Part shown: one piece after another, positions 19,771 through 23,646 of the stretch
How the letters are laid out: each line of letters begins with the position of its first letter
Position numbering within the stretch: the first letter of the stretch is position 1
Made by a program: the position numbers and the translations under genes
The notes under the pieces: generated by a model
Seen by the model: only the letters and a program-made list of their open reading frames with translations
What the model was told of the DNA's origin: nothing
Databases searched by the model: none
Virus record (IMG/VR): IMGVR_UViG_3300046467_001607
Location: 1-23,646 of that record
Source of the DNA: a virus
DNA length: 23,646 bases
Strand: one strand, 5' to 3'

Positions 19771-21113
19771 GAATCCTTACTAAATTATATACATTGTCTT
19801 ATCAACTTCTGATGCCACACACTCGTTTGCCTAGTGTTTTTATGAAGAAAAATGATGATGATATAGACATAGAGCCTGTCGAATTTGTGGGTTCTGATTA
19901 TAGAATCGAAGGAGCTCCAGGATTTACAGATGACCGAGTAAGAAATGATGATGACTATGTTTCCTATGCTCCAAGAAAAGTTGTTCCAGATTTGATGGGC
20001 GGAGGAAACTTAGTTTCAGAAGATTATCCACAAAATGTTGCCCGGGCGCTTGACTTTGAAACAACAGAAGCAAATACTCCAAGACAGGCCCGCGGCGAGA
20101 AATTAGATACATTAACAGAAATTCATGATTCGCAAAGAATTTTTGATGTTGCTGTTGCAACATTTGATGATACTTTAGATACTGCTCCTCCTGAAGGAGA
20201 ACCAGCTGCGTGGGATGGTAAGGCTAATCCAACAACAAAACAACCAGAGAATCCTTTTAATGCCAGGTACCCGTATAATCATGTTCGTGAAACAGAGAGC
20301 GGGCATTTGTTTGAAGCAGATGATACACCAGGAGCAGAGAGAATAAAAGAATCACATCGGGCAGGAACATATTATGAAGTATTTCCTGACGGAAGTAAGG
20401 TTGAAAAAATCGTTCGAGATAATTTTACTGTCATTGTCGGGCATGATAAGGTGAACATTCAGGGTAGCGCAATTGTCACAATCGAAGGGGACTGCAATTT
20501 TTATACCAAAGGAAATTTTACTCAACAAGTAGATGGTGATTATAACCTATTGGTCAAAGGAAAGCACACAGTTCAGGTTGCAGATGATGTGACGCTTGAT
20601 TGTCATTCTGACTATTATCATTATGTCGGAAATCAAATTGATCCTGCAAAGGGCATTGTTGGAAGAGGAAACAAGGGAGGCGAGGCTAAAACTGAGGTTG
20701 CGGGAGATTACCAGTTACATGTCTCAGGTGTGGCTTCTGAGATTTATGGTGACAAAGATTTATACGATAAGAATAAGACAACGACAAAGCATCAAACTCT
20801 GCTTTTTGGGGACGAAAAAAATCAAATCATTGGAGGATTTAAGTTCGACCAGATTGACAACAACCGCACAGAGATTGTTGGAAAAAATTATACAACTCAG
20901 ATTGTCGGTAATAAAAGCCAGGTTATTGAGGGTTTGTATACTTCTACAAGTGCGGCAGAGACTTCTATAAGCGATTCGATTACTTTCACGTCGGCTGCGA
21001 TTAATCTTATGTCGGGTTCTACTACTTTACTGGTAGATTCTGATTCTGTTGACCTTGTTGCAACTGCTTCGGTTACTGTTAATGCGCCTGATATTGACCT
21101 CAATGAATCATGA
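19767..21113 (+). CDS. gp5 C-terminal beta-helix spike as a separate protein
   Basis: The product has 448 residues. After a variable N-terminal part (about 155 residues), the T4 gp5C match begins: NARYPYNHVRETESGHLFEADDTPGAERIKESHRAGTYYEVFPDGSKVEKIVRDN (T4: YPYVHTMETESGHIQEFDDTPGQERYRLVHPTGTYEEV). Then come repeated short strands of the VxGxx type (IVGHDKVNIQGSAIVTIEGDCN, VDGDYNLLVKGKHTVQVADD) that form the trimeric beta-helix needle. The ending is hydrophobic beta-rich. The needle pierces the outer membrane. The start overlaps the previous stop as ATGA. The lysozyme domain normally fused before it is absent. Confidence 0.85.
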   Translation: MRILTKLYTLSYQLLMPHTRLPSVFMKKNDDDIDIEPVEFVGSDYRIEGAPGFTDDRVRNDDDYVSYAPRKVVPDLMGGGNLVSEDYPQNVARALDFETTEANTPRQARGEKLDTLTEIHDSQRIFDVAVATFDDTLDTAPPEGEPAAWDGKANPTTKQPENPFNARYPYNHVRETESGHLFEADDTPGAERIKESHRAGTYYEVFPDGSKVEKIVRDNFTVIVGHDKVNIQGSAIVTIEGDCNFYTKGNFTQQVDGDYNLLVKGKHTVQVADDVTLDCHSDYYHYVGNQIDPAKGIVGRGNKGGEAKTEVAGDYQLHVSGVASEIYGDKDLYDKNKTTTKHQTLLFGDEKNQIIGGFKFDQIDNNRTEIVGKNYTTQIVGNKSQVIEGLYTSTSAAETSISDSITFTSAAINLMSGSTTLLVDSDSVDLVATASVTVNAPDIDLNES

Positions 21114-21120
21114 AAACTCA

Positions 21121-21128
21121 TATAAATA
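21121..21128 (+). promoter_or_regulatory. T4-type late promoter before gp25
   Basis: An exact TATAAATA lies eight bases after the spike gene stop, with its last base 27 bases before the gp25 ATG. It is in one of the few gaps in this operon, so it likely gives extra late expression of the wedge genes gp25 and gp6. Confidence 0.75.
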
Positions 21129-21155
21129 GTTCATAATTACCTGTAGGAAAATGAT

Positions 21156-21566
21156 ATGCCTGCGCCTCAACTCATTGCAAGAAACCAAAAGACTTTCGTA
21201 GATGTGGACCTGGATTTTGACGTTCACCCTAATACGAAAAAATTAAATCTTCTTTATGGGGAAGATGCAGTAGTACGGTCTTTGAAAAATCTGGTAATGA
21301 CAAATCATTATGAACGACCTTTTCATCCAGAAATAGGATGTAATGTCAGGGCAATGTTGTTCGATAATATCATGCCTTCCACGGCCGATAGTATCAATCA
21401 TGCAATTGTTGAAACAATAGAGAATTTTGAGCCCAGAGTTAGATTAACCGACGTTCGTGTTACTGCGAAACCTGACGAACATGGGTATTATGTTACGATA
21501 GAATTTTTTGTAATCAATGCAACCACAGCCAGAAGAATTCAGTTCTTCTTAGAGAGAATACGATAA
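21156..21566 (+). CDS. 25: gp25-like baseplate wedge protein
   Basis: The product has 136 residues (T4: 132). NTKKLNLLYGEDAVVRSLKNLVMTNHYERPFHPEIGCNVRAMLFDNI is the GPW/gp25 family signature, followed by helix IVETIENFEPRVRLTDVRV and strands to the end. gp25 is the small wedge component that, with gp53 and gp6, surrounds the hub and starts sheath assembly. TAGGA precedes ATG 21156. The gp6 gene follows after one base. Confidence 0.93.
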   Translation: MPAPQLIARNQKTFVDVDLDFDVHPNTKKLNLLYGEDAVVRSLKNLVMTNHYERPFHPEIGCNVRAMLFDNIMPSTADSINHAIVETIENFEPRVRLTDVRVTAKPDEHGYYVTIEFFVINATTARRIQFFLERIR

Positions 21567-21567
21567 A

Positions 21568-23505
21568 ATGGCAGCTTCTAATATTAATACCAAAAGATTA
21601 AAAGTTACAGAATTAGATTTTGATCTAATCAAAGAGAGTTTTAAGAACTATCTAAAAGGAAGTGTATCATCAGATGGTTTTGCCTTTACTGATTATGATT
21701 TTGAAGGATCTGGGTTATCGGCTATATTAGATGTTCTGGCTTATAATACACACTATAATGCCTTCTATACTAATATGATTGCAAATGAAATGTTCTTAGA
21801 CACAGCCACTCTGAGAGATTCAGTTGTTTCGATTGCCAAGCAATTGGGATATACTCCTAGGTCAGTAACAGGAGCAAAGGCCACCGTCACGCTTAATTTT
21901 GTAGCCTCTGATTTGATAGACGATTTTAAAAACGCAGATGTTCTTATTCCAAAGGGTTCTAGTTTTTCATCGACTGTTGATGATAAGACTTATGGGTTTG
22001 TAACTACAAAATCATATACAGCCACTCCTGTTGTTAGTGAGGGGACGGATTATCAAGTAACCGATGTTGAAATAACAGAGGGTATATACACATCTGTTCA
22101 ATATGCATTTAATTCTCAAATTAAACAAAATTTTATAATTCCAAATAAAAACGTAGACACCTCGACAATTTTTATTTTTGTCAATGATGTGGCCACTGGT
22201 ACGTCTGGCACAGTCTATGAATTGGCTAAAGATTATACTATCCTGGATAGTTCAAGTGCTGTATTTTTCTTACAAGAAACTTCTGACGAATTGTATGAGA
22301 TTTATTTTGGAGACGGAAACGTAGGAAGAAAGCCTGCCGATGGTAACATCATTGATATTAGTTATGTTGTTTCTAATGGCGAGGCGATTAATGGGGCTTC
22401 TATTTTTCTTTCAGATCCAATTAAATCGCCGGTGACGACTGGAACGACATATTCTCCAACCGTCGCTACCGTAATACGCGCATATGCGGGGGCAAATAGA
22501 GAGTCTGTGGATTCGATTAAATTCTTAGCTCCTAGAAACTATGAATCACAAAATCGCGCAGTAACTACCGATGATTATAAAGTAAGGGTTATTACAGATT
22601 TTCCTCAGACAGATGCAGTTACTTGTTGGGGCGGAGAGGACAATGTTCCTCCTGATTATGGAAAAGTATATGTTTCAATAAAACCAAAGACTGGATATGT
22701 TCTTACCGAGTTGGAAAAAGATGATATTAAAAAAAATATCTTAAAGCCTCGAAATGTTCTCACGATTGATCCTATAATTGTAGATCCAGACTATCTCTAT
22801 TTGGTTTTGAAAAGTACCGTAAAATGGGATAGCCGGTTGACTACCTTGACAGGCGCAACGTTGCGAACTGGGTTGATTGCCGAAATGTTGTCCTGGGGCC
22901 AATCAAACCTTGAGAAATTTGAAACTTATTTCAGATATTCTGCTCTGCTCAGAATAATGGATGATTTTGATCCTGGAATTTTGAACAACCTGACTGTTGT
23001 AAAGGTTAGAAAAGAAATAACTCCTGTGATTGGTTCTGGAGATGAATATATTTTGGGATTTTCTAATCCAATAATGCAACCACATGAGGGGCATCAAGGA
23101 GCAGTAACTAGCACGACATTTCAATATTCAGGACATACAAGCTGTACGCTTTCTGATTTAAATGGTATAATTCAAATTAATGGATTGTCTGCTACAGGGC
23201 AAAATGTGTTAATAGACAGTAGTGCAGGAACAGTAGATTATGAAAATGGAATTGTGATTCTAAGTAATTTCGCTCCTGAGATAGTAGACAATAGCGGTAT
23301 CTTGTCTGTTACTATAACTCCCAGAGTAAATGATATTGTTCCTAAAACAAATCAACTTATAACATTAAGGGATTCTGATATTTCGGTGTCCATGTCTGAT
23401 GATTCTTCGGCTATTCAAGGCACACTCGCTACAACGGCAACTGGAGGGGTAACTTCAGGAACTACTGGAAGTAGTGGAAGTAGCTCAACTTACGGATTGA
23501 TTTAA
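21568..23505 (+). CDS. 6: gp6-like baseplate wedge protein
   Basis: The product has 645 residues (T4: 660). FDLIKESFKNYLKG, then DYDFEGSGLSAILDVLAYNTHYNAFYTNMIANEMFLDTATLRDSVVSIAKQLGYTP is the conserved N-terminal region of gp6, followed by YEIYFGDGNVGRKPADG and APRNYESQNRAVTTDDYKV, characteristic of the gpJ/gp6 wedge fold. Two copies of gp6 per wedge form the inner ring of the baseplate. The C-terminal part has beta-rich segments and a Gly/Ser-rich end (TSGTTGSSGSSSTYGLI). Position after gp25 matches T4-like order. Confidence 0.92.
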   Translation: MAASNINTKRLKVTELDFDLIKESFKNYLKGSVSSDGFAFTDYDFEGSGLSAILDVLAYNTHYNAFYTNMIANEMFLDTATLRDSVVSIAKQLGYTPRSVTGAKATVTLNFVASDLIDDFKNADVLIPKGSSFSSTVDDKTYGFVTTKSYTATPVVSEGTDYQVTDVEITEGIYTSVQYAFNSQIKQNFIIPNKNVDTSTIFIFVNDVATGTSGTVYELAKDYTILDSSSAVFFLQETSDELYEIYFGDGNVGRKPADGNIIDISYVVSNGEAINGASIFLSDPIKSPVTTGTTYSPTVATVIRAYAGANRESVDSIKFLAPRNYESQNRAVTTDDYKVRVITDFPQTDAVTCWGGEDNVPPDYGKVYVSIKPKTGYVLTELEKDDIKKNILKPRNVLTIDPIIVDPDYLYLVLKSTVKWDSRLTTLTGATLRTGLIAEMLSWGQSNLEKFETYFRYSALLRIMDDFDPGILNNLTVVKVRKEITPVIGSGDEYILGFSNPIMQPHEGHQGAVTSTTFQYSGHTSCTLSDLNGIIQINGLSATGQNVLIDSSAGTVDYENGIVILSNFAPEIVDNSGILSVTITPRVNDIVPKTNQLITLRDSDISVSMSDDSSAIQGTLATTATGGVTSGTTGSSGSSSTYGLI

Positions 23506-23509
23506 TTTA

Positions 23510-23646
23510 ATGGCAACTGCGAACAACAAAACTTCTGTTATTCTTGAACAACAGTTTCCTGATTTTATTCGGGAAGAATATGCAACATTTATTGCATTTC
23601 TAAAATCATATTATGAATATTTGGAACTGAGTTATCCTCCTGTCAC
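23510..23646 (+). CDS. virion structural protein, N-terminal part (runs off window)
   Basis: ATG 23510 begins four bases after the gp6 stop and the frame stays open to the window end (about 45 residues). SVILEQQFPDFIREEYATFIAFLKSYYEYLE is a start seen in large structural proteins of T4-like phages such as those encoded after gp6. By position it could replace T4 gp7, but only the N-terminus is visible. There is no strong ribosome site, so coupling to gp6 is likely. Confidence 0.65.
   Translation, partial: MATANNKTSVILEQQFPDFIREEYATFIAFLKSYYEYLELSYPPV

Noticed and set aside
1-23646. CRISPR arrays, insertion sequences, rRNA genes
   Set aside because: No regularly spaced repeats, transposase-like genes with terminal repeats, or rRNA-like sequence were seen on either strand.

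Overview
The window is a 23.6 kb segment of a tailed, contractile (myovirus) phage genome of the wider T4 superfamily. The identification rests on protein recognition from sequence alone. Genes resembling T4 33, 59, 32, 29, 26, 54, 2, 4, 48, 53, 27, 5, 25 and 6 are present, and three intergenic copies of the octamer TATAAATA (the T4 late-promoter element) lie 28-38 bases before start codons. The sequence is AT-rich. The SleB-type wall hydrolase, the DUF3445 enzyme and a CTTGAC-type -35 box fit a proteobacterial, perhaps alphaproteobacterial, host, but that is inference.

Layout. Positions 1-894: the end of a P-loop kinase-like gene, then two small accessory genes. Positions 895-1580: a strong promoter region, a small GC-rich winged-helix protein gene with a structured leader, and tandem terminator hairpins. 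Positions 1637-2766: a small membrane protein gene, then a tRNA region holding one sound tRNA-Lys(UUU), two tRNA-like genes whose acceptor strands do not match within each gene but match a neighbour, a free-standing HNH endonuclease gene with a hidden ribosome-binding site, and tRNA fragments. Positions 2767-7644: a tightly packed plus-strand run with two FmdB-like zinc ribbons, a RecB/MGME1-type nuclease, a likely lysis pair (small membrane protein and SleB hydrolase with N-terminal anchor), gp33 late coactivator, a DUF3445 (haem-dependent N-demethylase family) protein and the gp59 helicase loader. Positions 7737-8636: gp32 single-strand binding protein, closed by a very strong terminator.

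Positions 8712-13252 run on the minus strand: gp4 head completion nuclease, gp2 DNA end protector, gp54/gp19-type tube protein, gp26, a gp51-like frame and the gp29 tape measure. The gp26 gene ends in a T_TTT_TTT heptamer placed so that a -1 ribosomal frameshift would fuse it to the next frame, which has no usable start of its own, immediately before the tape measure gene. This resembles the tail-chaperone frameshift of other tailed phages.

Positions 13307-23646 form a plus-strand baseplate operon: gp48, gp53 (with a large insertion), gp27, a P-loop kinase, a stand-alone gp5 OB domain, an unknown alanine-rich protein in the place of the gp5 lysozyme domain, a stand-alone gp5 beta-helix spike, then gp25, gp6 and the start of another structural gene. 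Late promoters precede gp48 and gp25.

Strongest observations: the gp26/gp51 frameshift signal, the interleaved tRNA acceptor strands around the HNH gene, the I-TevI-like late promoter inside a start-hiding hairpin, a DUF3445 enzyme in a phage, and the dispersed gp5.
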